A stretch of 64,000 bases of DNA from an uncultured Lachnospiraceae bacterium (GTDB taxonomy: Bacteria; Bacillota; Clostridia; Lachnospirales; Lachnospiraceae): NCBI GenBank assembly GCA_947367855.1, contig CANBFE010000008.1:57182-121181 (forward strand), in the 5' to 3' direction. Shown here in pieces: positions 18,541-27,112 of this stretch. Numbering within the stretch: position 1 is the stretch's first letter; every line of letters begins with the position of its first letter. The notes below the pieces were generated by a model, which saw nothing but the letters and a program-made list of their open reading frames with translations, was not told where the DNA came from and ran no database searches. The position numbers were made by a program, and so were the translations under genes.

Positions 18541-19661
18541 TGTGGAAAAAGAAAACAAAAAGCAATGAAGATTATTATCTTGCTTCCCAATGGACCCTAA
18601 TGGGCAGAAAGCTGAAAAAGCATAAGCTTGCCAAACTGTCCATGCTGATTCTCCTGCTGTTATACCTGGGCGCATTGTTTGCGGATTTCCTGGCGCCCTA
18701 CTCCCTGGATGAGTTTGACGCCCTGTACAAGGACAGCTCCCCATCCAAAATCCACTGGGTCCACGAAGGCGAGTTCATCGGTCCCCATGTGTATAAACTG
18801 GAGAAAACCATTGACCGGAAGGATTTTTCCGTGACCATCACGGAGGACACTTCAGAGTATTATAAAATACGGTTTTTCGTACACGGTTCGGAATACAAGA
18901 TTCTGGGACTGATTCCCTGCGACATCCACCTCTTCGGCGTGGATGAGGGCAGCAATGGCGGCAGCGGCGCCAAGGTCATGCTCTTCGGCACGGACTCCCT
19001 GGGCCGGGATATCTTCTCCCGGGTACTTCTGGGAAGCCGGATCTCCCTGACCATCCCCTTTGCCAGTGCCATTATCAGTTTCTTCCTGGGCGTTACCATC
19101 GGTTCCGTGTCGGGATACTTCGGCGGCGCCCTGGACATTGTCATTCAGAGAATCATCGAGGTCATCGGGGCCGTTCCCCAGATTCCCCTCTGGATGGCGC
19201 TCTCCGCTGCGATTCCTCCGGGAATCTCCACCGTGAAGATGTACTTTTACATAACCATCATTCTGTCCTTTATCAACTGGACCGGAATGGCCCGTATCGT
19301 GCGGGGCAAGTTCCTGTCCCTGAAAAATGAAGATTATGTCATGGCAGCCAGGCTTTCCGGCGTGTCCACCTGGAAGATTATCTGGAAGCATCTGGTTCCG
19401 GGCTTCATGAGTTATCTCATTGTGTCCATCACCCTGGGAATTCCCGGCTCCATTGTGGGCGAGACCTCCATGTCCTATCTGGGACTGGGCATTAAGTCAC
19501 CTGCCACAAGCTGGGGGGTACTGCTCCAGGAAGCAAGCTCCGTCACCGACGTTGCAAGCAATCCCCACAAACTGATTCCCATTATTTTCGTGACCATCGC
19601 GGTTCTGGCCTTTAACTTCCTGGGCGACGGTATCCGCGACGCTGCGGACCCCTATAAGTAA
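18540..19661 (+). CDS. Opp/Dpp-type ABC permease, second subunit (DppC-like)
   Basis: The second channel half, 373 residues. An N-terminal helix (LAKLSMLILLLLYLGALFADFLAPY) is followed by an external insert and GTDSLGRDIFSRVLLGSRISL, a DppC hallmark, then the remaining helices and the EAA-type motif AARLSGVSTWKIIWKHLVPG. The start overlaps the previous stop by one base and AGGAGGTGG lies just upstream. It works with the DppB-like subunit and the two ATPases that follow. Confidence 0.92.
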   Translation: MWKKKTKSNEDYYLASQWTLMGRKLKKHKLAKLSMLILLLLYLGALFADFLAPYSLDEFDALYKDSSPSKIHWVHEGEFIGPHVYKLEKTIDRKDFSVTITEDTSEYYKIRFFVHGSEYKILGLIPCDIHLFGVDEGSNGGSGAKVMLFGTDSLGRDIFSRVLLGSRISLTIPFASAIISFFLGVTIGSVSGYFGGALDIVIQRIIEVIGAVPQIPLWMALSAAIPPGISTVKMYFYITIILSFINWTGMARIVRGKFLSLKNEDYVMAARLSGVSTWKIIWKHLVPGFMSYLIVSITLGIPGSIVGETSMSYLGLGIKSPATSWGVLLQEASSVTDVASNPHKLIPIIFVTIAVLAFNFLGDGIRDAADPYK

Positions 19662-19806
19662 AGCGCTGTTTCTCCGCAGACCCGTAACCGGGCGTCTAAG
19701 ACAGGATTGTTCCCTCCCTTCCCGGCATTCCGGGCGCCTGACAGGTTGGAACAGCACTCCTGACAGCCCCTTCGGGACATACAACGGCGCGGAAATGGAG
19801 AAAACG

Positions 19807-20949
19807 ATGAACGAAGAAAATATTCTTGAAGTCAAGGACCTCCATGTGGACATTCATATGGCGGAAGGACTTCTCACAGCAGTCCGGGGCGTCAATTTTG
19901 AGATGAAAAAAGGCGAAACCCTGGGACTGGTAGGCGAATCCGGCTGCGGCAAATCCCTGACCTGCAAGGCCATCCTGGGCATCAATGATAAAAAGTGCAA
20001 ACCCAGTGGGCAGATTCTGTTCGACTCGGAAGGCCTGGGCAGAGTGGACCTTCTCTCCCTGGACCAGAAAGGCCGGGAAATCCGTTCCATCCGGGGCAAG
20101 GAAATCTCCATGATTTTCCAGGAGCCAATGGTGGCCTTCTCCCCCATGTATACCATCGGCAACCAGATTAACGAAGCCACCAGGCTCCATATCACCAAGG
20201 ACAAGAAAAAATCAAAGGAAATCTCCATGGAGGTTATGCGCAAGGTGGGCATTGCCAATGTGGAAAAACGCTACAACCAGTATCCCCATGAATTTTCCGG
20301 CGGCATGCTGCAGCGCGCCCTGATTGCCATGGCCCTGGTATGCAATCCCAAGATGCTCATTGCCGACGAGCCTACTACGGCCCTGGACGTTACCATTCAG
20401 GCCCAGATTCTGGAGCTGATGAAGGAACTGCAGAAGGATTTCAACATGGCAATCCTGTTCATCACCCATGACCTTGGAGTGGTAGCCAAAATGTGCGACC
20501 GGGTGGCGGTCATGTACCTGGGAAAAATCGTGGAGAGCGCGGATGCGTCGGAAATCTACGCAAACCCGCAGCATCCCTACACCAGAGGGCTCATCGGTTC
20601 CGTTCACAAAATCGGTTCCAAGAAGGAGGAACGGCTCTTTTCCATTGAGGGCACGGTTCCCCTGGCCATGAACCTGCCCAAGGCCTGCGGCTTCTATGAC
20701 CGCTGCGACGTCCGCGTGGAAGGCCTCTGCAACAGGGCGGAGCCGGAACTGGTGGAGATCGCGCCGGGACACAAGATTGCCTGCTTTAACTGCCCTCATG
20801 AGGCCTGCAGGGAACAGCGGGCAAGGGTGGAAGCCTCCCTGGCGGGAAAAAGCGCCTCCACCCCGGAAAAGGATGCGTCAGCCACTGCGGCCAGGCAAAA
20901 AGATACGGTGAAGTCTATCCCCGGGAACAAGGAGGACGGCAGGAAATGA
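19807..20949 (+). CDS. Opp/Dpp-type ABC ATPase, OppD/DppD-like
   Basis: The protein hydrolyses ATP on the cytoplasmic face to drive import. Visible motifs are Walker A GESGCGKS, Q-loop FQEP, signature FSGGMLQR, Walker B LIADEPTTALD and the switch histidine in ITHD. The C-terminal Opp domain has the Cys cluster typical of OppD (ACGFYDRCDVRVEGLC). The start at ATG 19807 (MNEENILEVKDL) has GGAG six bases upstream; another in-frame ATG lies at 19795. The last ~40 residues are a low-complexity Ala/Lys tail. It overlaps the next ATPase gene by four bases (ATGA). Confidence 0.93.
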   Translation: MNEENILEVKDLHVDIHMAEGLLTAVRGVNFEMKKGETLGLVGESGCGKSLTCKAILGINDKKCKPSGQILFDSEGLGRVDLLSLDQKGREIRSIRGKEISMIFQEPMVAFSPMYTIGNQINEATRLHITKDKKKSKEISMEVMRKVGIANVEKRYNQYPHEFSGGMLQRALIAMALVCNPKMLIADEPTTALDVTIQAQILELMKELQKDFNMAILFITHDLGVVAKMCDRVAVMYLGKIVESADASEIYANPQHPYTRGLIGSVHKIGSKKEERLFSIEGTVPLAMNLPKACGFYDRCDVRVEGLCNRAEPELVEIAPGHKIACFNCPHEACREQRARVEASLAGKSASTPEKDASATAARQKDTVKSIPGNKEDGRK

Positions 20950-21962
20950 AGAATGAAAATATCATGGAAGTCAAAGGACTGCACAAGCGCTTCACATCCA
21001 AAGGCATCACGGTAAAGGCAGTAACGGATGTGAGCTTCAGCGTGAGGCCCGGGGAGACCATCGGCATCGTGGGGGAATCCGGCTGCGGCAAGACCACTTT
21101 GGGACGCTGTATCGTCCGGGCCTACGACGCTTCCCAGGGGGAGGTCTTCTATCGCACCAAAGCCGGCGAAGTACTGGACTTCCTGAAGGCGGATAAAAAC
21201 AAAATGAAGGAAATCCGAAAGGAAATCCAGATGATTTTCCAGGATCCCTACTCCTCCCTGGACCCCAGGATGACTGTCCTTGACATCATCAAGGAGCCTC
21301 TGAAGGCAAATTACCCCAAGATGCCCAAAGCGGAGATGGACCAGAAGGCAAAAGCCATGGCAGAGAAGGTGGGCTTAAATCCCATGTACCTGATGCGCTA
21401 TCCCCACGCTTTCTCCGGCGGACAGCGCCAGCGTATCGGCATTGCAAGGGCCCTGGTGATTGAACCCCAGATCATCGTCTGCGACGAGGCCGTGTCCGCC
21501 CTTGACGTATCCATCCAGGCCCAGGTCATCAATCTGCTCCGGGACCTGCAGAAGGAGCTGAAGCTGACCTATCTGTTTATCAGCCATGACCTGTCCGTGG
21601 TGGAGCACATTTCCGACAAAGTGGGCGTAATGTACCTGGGCCGCATGGTGGAATTCGCCCCGGCGGAGGATCTGTTTGAAAAACCCATGCATCCCTATAC
21701 GGAAGCCCTGCTCTCCGCGGTACCTGTGGCGGACCCCGCCATCCGCATGGAGCGGATTCCCCTGAAAGGCGAAATCCCCAATCCCGCAAACCCGCCCAGC
21801 GGCTGTTACTTCCACGAACGGTGCCATTACTGCACGGACAAATGCAGGACCGAGGCCCCGGCTCTGGCCGAAATGCCGGACGGACGGCTCTGCGCCTGCC
21901 ACCGGGCCAAGGAACTGGCCCTGCGGGGCTTTACCTATGAGGAAGGCGCGAAGGGGCAGTAA
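20946..21962 (+). CDS. Opp/Dpp-type ABC ATPase, OppF/DppF-like
   Basis: Second ATPase subunit of the importer, 338 residues. Motifs: Walker A GESGCGKTT, Q-loop FQDPYSSLDPR, signature FSGGQRQR, Walker B IIVCDEAVSALD, and switch ISHD. The C-terminal domain carries HERCHYCTDKC, again the Opp Cys cluster. Translation is coupled to the OppD-like gene through the ATGA overlap. It completes a five-gene transporter, so no outside ATPase is needed, in contrast with the CUT1 systems elsewhere in the window. Confidence 0.93.
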   Translation: MKNENIMEVKGLHKRFTSKGITVKAVTDVSFSVRPGETIGIVGESGCGKTTLGRCIVRAYDASQGEVFYRTKAGEVLDFLKADKNKMKEIRKEIQMIFQDPYSSLDPRMTVLDIIKEPLKANYPKMPKAEMDQKAKAMAEKVGLNPMYLMRYPHAFSGGQRQRIGIARALVIEPQIIVCDEAVSALDVSIQAQVINLLRDLQKELKLTYLFISHDLSVVEHISDKVGVMYLGRMVEFAPAEDLFEKPMHPYTEALLSAVPVADPAIRMERIPLKGEIPNPANPPSGCYFHERCHYCTDKCRTEAPALAEMPDGRLCACHRAKELALRGFTYEEGAKGQ

Positions 21963-21987
21963 CCATTTACCGGGAACTGTTCAAATC

Positions 21988-22014
21988 GAGCAGGGAAGAA
22001 TTTCTCCCTGCTCG
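21988..22014 (+). terminator. Hairpin after the importer operon, no T-run
   Basis: CGAGCAGGGA (21988-21997) pairs with TCCCTGCTCG (22005-22014), a perfect 10-bp stem 25 bases after the OppF-like stop codon. It is followed by GC rather than T residues, so it is either an mRNA-end stabiliser or a weak terminator. Confidence 0.5.
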
Positions 22015-22055
22015 CCGCGCGGGGCGCACGTTGCGTAAGTCTGTGTGCCCCTGCG

Positions 22056-22084
22056 CAAAAAAGCATCCACTCCAAAGCGGATGC
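22056..22084 (-). terminator. Rho-independent terminator of the ATPase/nuclease pair
   Basis: On the minus strand AGCATCC pairs with GGATGCT and is followed by TTTTT. It lies 20 bases downstream of the nuclease-like gene's stop and is oriented for it. Confidence 0.8.
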
Positions 22085-22104
22085 TCCAAGTTTACTTTAT
22101 ATTA

Positions 22105-22677
22105 TCACCGCAAAACCTGCAAATACGCTTCAAATCTTTCCCTGGAATATGTATGAATATTTCTAAAATACAGTCTTTCATACCGTTCCAGGTCAAAGCA
22201 AATAAATTCTTTTTTAGCTTTCTTCATAAAATGATCGGCTATGGAAACTCTTGATGGTGTTTCCTGCAATTGCCCTTTTTGAACTTGTCTGGGCAAAGGA
22301 TTCTTTTCAAGATTGTAAACCACAACCAAATCAATATTACTGCGCGAAAATGCTATATTCTCCCCGATAATCTCCAGAAAAATCAACAAACTGTCCCGCG
22401 CTTTATCTTTAATATTGCGGTTATTGACCTTCCCATTTTTAAATTCGACAAATAATATTCCATCCTCAAGGGGGACAATGGCATCAACTGATGTTGCGAC
22501 TTCTTCAGATAGCCCAAATCCATTTACATAAAGCCTTTTGACCAAGTCAAAATTTACAACTTCTGTCTCTGCAGATGTCATGTATTGAATATCATTTGGA
22601 TCGCTGTCATCTTTGGATGTTTCTTTCAGTGATTCTCTGTTATCACGGAGAATCGGGTATAAATCTAAATTGATCAT
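22105..22677 (-). CDS. Putative PD-(D/E)XK-type nuclease, partner of the upstream ATPase
   Basis: This 190-residue protein is not a family I can name. It has Asp65 in SVDAIVPLEDG and Glu78-x-Lys80 in ILFVEFKNGKV on what look like consecutive beta strands, the spacing of a PD-(D/E)XK nuclease core, followed by a helix (DSLLIFLEIIGENI) and a strand (DLVVVYNL). No signal or membrane segment is present. Its ATG overlaps the ATPase stop (ATGA), so the two are translationally coupled and probably form one complex. Base composition is more AT-rich than the flanking transporters, suggesting transfer. Nuclease function is inferred from the motif; an inactive fold is possible. Confidence 0.6.
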   Translation of the reverse strand: MINLDLYPILRDNRESLKETSKDDSDPNDIQYMTSAETEVVNFDLVKRLYVNGFGLSEEVATSVDAIVPLEDGILFVEFKNGKVNNRNIKDKARDSLLIFLEIIGENIAFSRSNIDLVVVYNLEKNPLPRQVQKGQLQETPSRVSIADHFMKKAKKEFICFDLERYERLYFRNIHTYSRERFEAYLQVLR

Positions 22678-23954
22678 AACTGGCCTCTTTTGTTTTCTAA
22701 ATCCTGCAGGGGTCTGGCTAATTTGCTGTAAATACGCTCAATATGATCTGTGACATCCTCAATTCGAGAGAACTCAGCTTGTGAAGAGGCCAAGTAGTAT
22801 TTACATTTATCGTCTATACCATGTTTTACTGAATAAACTTCTATGGCATTCAAAAAATATGGGCTGTGGGTGTTCAAAAGGACATGAATACCAAATTTCT
22901 TATGAATCAGTACAATCAGTTCCGCAAATACAAGCTGCCATTCCGGATGAAGGTGAATTTCCGGTTCATCCAAAATAATAGTCCCTCCTTCCCCAATCGC
23001 CCCATTCATCAACAAGGTTTTCAAAATCAAAAATGTCTTAAACCCTGTGGATATATTGGACAAAGCTAAAGGCGCATCATATTGAGATGATGTATAAACA
23101 TACCTATCTTCTTTCTTGATCAGCTTTCCTTCACATATATGGTTCATCATGCTAAAAAGCTGCTCTAATTTTTCAGATACAATCATCTCCTCCATAACAT
23201 TGCTCACAATAGACCTGCTGCGTTTTTGTGTAAGCATCTTTATCAAGTCATTCCTGTGATTATTAATTCGAGTATGTGTATATGAAAAATCATTCGCCAA
23301 TTCATCGATCACAAAAGGATCTTCAAGATAGGCCAGGCTGCTGTAAATATCAATGGAAGAATTAATATTGATCGCTTCGTTATCTGTTACTTCAACATCT
23401 ATAGACCTTTCACCATGAAATTCCAATACCATTGAACTTAACGGCTCCCGGGCGTTCACATGGCTAATCTGCATATTAAATTCTAACTGCAGGATATGCT
23501 TTAAAACATTCGCTGTAATCGTATTATCTTCGAGTTTTAAATACGAAAGAACATTATTATAAATCGTATCTATGTCATCTTCGGCAACACTTTCCATTGC
23601 CATATCATGCAAAGCGAAAGTTTCGTATATCTCTTCCAGACGGTTCCTTAGTTCGTCTGTGTTTTCAATATACTTTGTACGGTCTTTACATATTTCTTCT
23701 GCGATTTTCCTGAAGTTAATGGAATCTATATCGATATCTCTTTTTCGAAATTGGCTGTAAATAGTCCAATAAACAAACAGACTCCGTTCCAGGTCTATTC
23801 TGTGGTTTATATCATGAAACGCCTTGAACAAGCAGTATAATGCTTTCCCAACCGTGCTTTTTCCTGTATTGTTTTCACCGGCAATTACAGTGATGCCATT
23901 GATCTCAACTGAAGCCGTCTCTATTTTTCCAATATTTCTCAAAGTTAGCTTCAT
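22674..23954 (-). CDS. OLD/SMC-like AAA ATPase, likely defence-module ATPase
   Basis: A 426-residue ABC/SMC-type ATPase with Walker A GENNTGKST at 26-34, an ABC-like signature in ALSNISTGFKTFLILK, and Walker B TIILDEPEIHLHPEWQ followed by the LLNTHSPYFLNAIEV switch region. This is the layout of OLD-family ATPases, but it has no C-terminal TOPRIM nuclease domain. The coupled downstream gene would supply the nuclease. The ATG follows AAAGGAGG. The composition is AT-rich. Such ATPase plus nuclease pairs are common in anti-phage systems (Septu, PARIS and Gabija use related ATPases). The assignment to defence is inference from architecture and isolation between metabolic operons. Confidence 0.78.
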   Translation of the reverse strand: MKLTLRNIGKIETASVEINGITVIAGENNTGKSTVGKALYCLFKAFHDINHRIDLERSLFVYWTIYSQFRKRDIDIDSINFRKIAEEICKDRTKYIENTDELRNRLEEIYETFALHDMAMESVAEDDIDTIYNNVLSYLKLEDNTITANVLKHILQLEFNMQISHVNAREPLSSMVLEFHGERSIDVEVTDNEAININSSIDIYSSLAYLEDPFVIDELANDFSYTHTRINNHRNDLIKMLTQKRSRSIVSNVMEEMIVSEKLEQLFSMMNHICEGKLIKKEDRYVYTSSQYDAPLALSNISTGFKTFLILKTLLMNGAIGEGGTIILDEPEIHLHPEWQLVFAELIVLIHKKFGIHVLLNTHSPYFLNAIEVYSVKHGIDDKCKYYLASSQAEFSRIEDVTDHIERIYSKLARPLQDLENKRGQL

Positions 23955-24068
23955 AATATGTCCTCCTTTATCGCTGTAATTGGTGTTGTTGTTCCGGTCT
24001 ATTGTTCCCCCAAATGCGATCGTTGGAGAATAACACCATTTTATAACGGACTGCCTAATACAAATTCT

Positions 24069-24097
24069 ATTATATTGCAGGAAACCGCAATTTACAA
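24069..24097 (-). promoter_or_regulatory. Sigma-A promoter for the ATPase/nuclease pair
   Basis: On the minus strand TTGTAA (24097-24092) and a perfect TATAAT (24074-24069) are separated by 17 bases, 115 bases upstream of the ATPase start. The rest of 23955-24150 shows no gene. Confidence 0.6.
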
Positions 24098-24150
24098 GCT
24101 ACCAATTTATTTCAATCAGTTTTTTCTTCATTTGCCTGCCCTCATACCGA

Positions 24151-24180
24151 AAAAGTCCTCCGCCTTACGGCGAAGGACTA
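24151..24180 (-). terminator. Rho-independent terminator of the kdu/kdg operon
   Basis: On the minus strand AGTCCTTCGCC pairs with GGCGGAGGACT (one mismatch) around GTAA and runs into TTTTT. It lies 72 bases beyond the kdgK stop. Confidence 0.85.
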
Positions 24181-24252
24181 TACTTTCAACCCGACCACTT
24201 ATATACCCCATATCGGCATCTGCCTTATCGTATATCCTTCAACGCTATAACT

Positions 24253-25284
24253 CTATCTCTGTACCCGTCCGGACGCGTCGCCGCCGGCCAGTGTCTCCAC
24301 TTCTTTTCTGGATACCAGATTAAAGTCACCGGGAATGGTATGCTTCAGTGCGGAAGCAGCCACGCCGAATTCCAATGCAGCCCTGAAATCCTTTCCGTCC
24401 AGAAGTCCGCAGATCACGCCCCCTGCGAAAGAATCTCCGCCGCCCACACGGTCAACAATGGGATGGATGCTGTATTCTTTCGAGTGATAAAATTCTTTGG
24501 TATCCCTGGCGTAAATGCAGGCGGACCAACCGTTGTCGGAAGCGGAATGGCTTACCCGCAGGGAAGAGATGCAGTATTCAAAGTTGTAATCAGCAACCAT
24601 CTGCTCAAATATGGATTGATATCCTGCCAGCTCCAGGTCCCCGCTGGTCACATCCGTCTTGCCGGGTTTGTATCCAAGCACCAGTTCCGCATCCTCTTCG
24701 TTTCCGATGCACACATCCACATACTGCATCAGGTTCTTCATCACCTTCTGGGCCTTCTCGGAAGTCCAGAGCTTCTTGCGGAAATTCAGGTCCACAGACA
24801 CCTTTACGCCATGCTTCTTGGCCGCCTTCAGCGCGTCCTCTGTCAGTGCCGCAGCAACGTCGGATATGGCAGGGGTAATGCCTGTAAAATGGAACCAGTC
24901 CGCCCCTTCAAAAATGGCGTCAAAATCAAAGTCAGCCGCCGTGGCTGTGGAGATGGAGGAATGAGCCCTGTCGTAAACCACCTTGGAGGGTCTCATGGAC
25001 GAACCGCTCTCCAGGAAGTAAATGCCCAGGCGCTCCCCGCACTTTGCGATGTGCCTTGTCCCCACATTGTACTTCCTGAGGGCTGCCACTGCGCACTCCC
25101 CGATCTCATTGTCCGGCACTGCCGTCACAAACTCCGCATCATGTCCGTAATTTGCCAGGGATACTGCCACATTGGCCTCCCCTCCGCCATAGTTAATGTC
25201 AAACTCGTCCGCCTGGATGAATTTCTCGAAATTGGGGGTGGACAGTCTCAGCATGATCTCCCCCATGGTAATTACTTTTGCCAT
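24253..25284 (-). CDS. kdgK: 2-keto-3-deoxygluconate kinase KdgK
   Basis: KdgK phosphorylates 2-keto-3-deoxygluconate to KDPG in uronate catabolism. The 343-residue protein is a PfkB-family kinase: an N-terminal INYGGGEANVAVSLANYG substrate motif and the C-terminal anion-hole motif DRVGGGDSFAGGVICGL. It ends the operon whose earlier genes provide its substrate and whose Eda homologue cleaves its product, so the specific kinase name is well supported by context. The ATG follows AGGATT. Confidence 0.9.
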   Translation of the reverse strand: MAKVITMGEIMLRLSTPNFEKFIQADEFDINYGGGEANVAVSLANYGHDAEFVTAVPDNEIGECAVAALRKYNVGTRHIAKCGERLGIYFLESGSSMRPSKVVYDRAHSSISTATAADFDFDAIFEGADWFHFTGITPAISDVAAALTEDALKAAKKHGVKVSVDLNFRKKLWTSEKAQKVMKNLMQYVDVCIGNEEDAELVLGYKPGKTDVTSGDLELAGYQSIFEQMVADYNFEYCISSLRVSHSASDNGWSACIYARDTKEFYHSKEYSIHPIVDRVGGGDSFAGGVICGLLDGKDFRAALEFGVAASALKHTIPGDFNLVSRKEVETLAGGDASGRVQR

Positions 25285-25374
25285 TGTTCTCTAATCCTTT
25301 CCTGTGATATGCTTTTCCGTCAAAGTCCCTAACCCTGCTTCTTCCCTGAAAAAGAATCCGGAAGTCTCTGCCTG

Positions 25375-26334
25375 CTATTTCTGCAGAAGATGCACTGCAA
25401 ACCCGCCGATTTCTTCCTTCAGGTAGATGGCATTGATCTTGCCGTCCGGCCGCAGGATGGGTTCTTCAAAGTCCGCCCCAAGCACCGTGCGCATATAGTT
25501 GATGGCCCGTTCAATATAATTCGTGCGAATGGCAATATGCCCCATGGAGCCTCTGCCATGGCTGTTCAGCACTTCCACAATGGTACCTGCAAAACTGCCG
25601 CCGCTGCCCACCTTTACAGGAAGGCCAAACAGAAAGGCCAGACGGTTCACAGTCTTGTCCGCCTCTTCCTTGCTCTCGGAATTTACGCCGATATGGGCCA
25701 GCTCAAAACCAAGCATGGTCTGAACAGCCTCTCTGGTCAGCTGCTCAATCCTGTCCCATGCACCCTCATTGATCAGATCTCCGGGAACCATCCAGGAACC
25801 ACCGCAGGCGATTACTTTGCCGAAATCCAGATAGGAAGTCAGATTCTTTGCATTGATGCCCCCGGTAGGCATAAATTTCATGTTCCCATAAGGTGCAGCC
25901 ATGGCCTTGATCTTCGCCAGACCGCCGGACTGCTCTGCCGGGAAAAATTTCACCACCTCCAGGCCCAGCTCCATGGCCTGCTCGATCTCGGAAGGACTGG
26001 AGATCCCCGGCGTAACCGGTACATTTTTCTCAATGCAATACTTCACTGTCCTGGGATTTAATCCCGGGCTGACAATGAACTTTGCGCCTGCTTCCATTGC
26101 GGCATCCACCTGCTCCGCATTCAATACCGTGCCTGCGCCCACGCACATATCAGGGAAGTTGGCTGTCATAATCCGGATTGCTTCCGCTGCCGCCCCTGTA
26201 CGGAAGGTCACCTCCGCACAGGGCAGTCCGCCTGCGCACAGGGCCTTGGCCAGGGGAAGCGCATCCTCCGCTCTGTCAATCTTCACCACGGGAACAATGC
26301 CAATTTTGCTGATCTGCTCCAATACTGCGTTCAT
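25375..26334 (-). CDS. eda: KDPG/KHG aldolase fused to a C-terminal VOC-like domain
   Basis: Residues 1-207 are a class I KDPG aldolase: catalytic Glu in CAEVTFRTGA, GAGTVLN, the Schiff-base Lys in EVVKFFPAEQSGG, and FMPTGGI. It cleaves KDPG to pyruvate and glyceraldehyde-3-phosphate. Residues ~208-319 form an added domain with FELAHIGVNSES and SMGHIAIRTNYIERAINYM followed by FAVHLLQK, the beta-alpha-beta pattern and His positions of a vicinal-oxygen-chelate (glyoxalase-like) fold. A standalone Eda is ~210 residues, so this is a fusion. The ATG at 26334 has AGAGGG three bases upstream; an ATG six codons earlier is less likely. Confidence 0.88.
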   Translation of the reverse strand: MNAVLEQISKIGIVPVVKIDRAEDALPLAKALCAGGLPCAEVTFRTGAAAEAIRIMTANFPDMCVGAGTVLNAEQVDAAMEAGAKFIVSPGLNPRTVKYCIEKNVPVTPGISSPSEIEQAMELGLEVVKFFPAEQSGGLAKIKAMAAPYGNMKFMPTGGINAKNLTSYLDFGKVIACGGSWMVPGDLINEGAWDRIEQLTREAVQTMLGFELAHIGVNSESKEEADKTVNRLAFLFGLPVKVGSGGSFAGTIVEVLNSHGRGSMGHIAIRTNYIERAINYMRTVLGADFEEPILRPDGKINAIYLKEEIGGFAVHLLQK

Positions 26335-26428
26335 TTTCCCTCTTTTCCGCATGCCTTTCCATGCTTTTTATTCTTTTTCCACGGGTTGAAACTCTGTCCT
26401 TTGACCATTCCCTTTCCACGATAACCGC

Positions 26429-27067
26429 TTATGCCAGGACCTCTTTCACCGCCGCTGCAATTTCGTCACACTTACAGTTTGCAAAGAAATACTCCTGAAA
26501 CTTCTCCCCGGCCAGAGCGCCCTTTACCAGTTCCCTGTCCAGATTCTTCAGAATGGTTATAATATCAGTATGGGTGACTTCCTTCACTTTATCCAGAATT
26601 TTTTTATTTCTCTGCTCCGGTTCCACTCTCTCCGGAGGATAACCGCCGCCTCCGGGTGCACAGAACAGTTTTTCAAAAGTATACTGCAGATTCAGCTCCC
26701 CGCCCCATCCGAAATTCTGTGCAAAAGGTATCGCTGCACAGTTTCCGTCGTTCACCTGGGAGAACAGGTACGCATCCAGTGGTGTTGCAATATGTCCGCA
26801 GAGCACCTTGGGAAAGGAATTGCAGGCCAGCATGGCCCCCTGCCCCGTGCCGCAGCCTGTAATCACATAATCCGCAGCGCCGGAATTCAGCAGCACCGCT
26901 GCCAGAATGCCGTTCTGCACATAGGTCAGAGGATGGGGATCCTCCGCCCCGCACATGCCGTAATTGTATACCTCATGTCCCATGGGTTCCACCACCTTTT
27001 TCAAAGTGGAACAGATGAGCTCATTCTTCGCCGCCTGGCTGTTTTCATTGATCAATGCTATTTTCAT
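26429..27067 (-). CDS. RpiB/LacAB-family sugar isomerase (possible DhuI-type uronate isomerase)
   Basis: The 212-residue protein has the RpiB/LacA/LacB core: the N-terminal MKIALINENSQAAKN strand, and DYVITGCGTGQGAMLACNSFP, in which the Cys is the expected catalytic base. It is longer than RpiB (~150) through a C-terminal extension containing CAPGGGGYPPERVEPEQ. In streptococcal hyaluronan gene sets an RpiB-like enzyme (DhuI) isomerises 4-deoxy-5-ketouronate. This gene lies between kduD and eda, so the same reaction is plausible, although a KduI homologue is also in the operon. The exact substrate is inference. Confidence 0.75.
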   Translation of the reverse strand: MKIALINENSQAAKNELICSTLKKVVEPMGHEVYNYGMCGAEDPHPLTYVQNGILAAVLLNSGAADYVITGCGTGQGAMLACNSFPKVLCGHIATPLDAYLFSQVNDGNCAAIPFAQNFGWGGELNLQYTFEKLFCAPGGGGYPPERVEPEQRNKKILDKVKEVTHTDIITILKNLDRELVKGALAGEKFQEYFFANCKCDEIAAAVKEVLA

Positions 27068-27112
27068 ATTGTTCGTCTCCTATTGATAGCCGCTGCGCGG
27101 CAGCATTTTTTC

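Noticed and set aside
15218..21962. Calling the Opp-type importer a peptide transporter
   Set aside because: Family 5 receptors also bind oligosaccharides, and the neighbours are glycosidases and a sugar kinase, so cargo is left open.
21961..22100. Possible tRNA or small RNA gene in the hairpin-rich stretch
   Set aside because: The structures are explained by one stem after the importer operon and one minus-strand terminator; no cloverleaf or known RNA motif was found.
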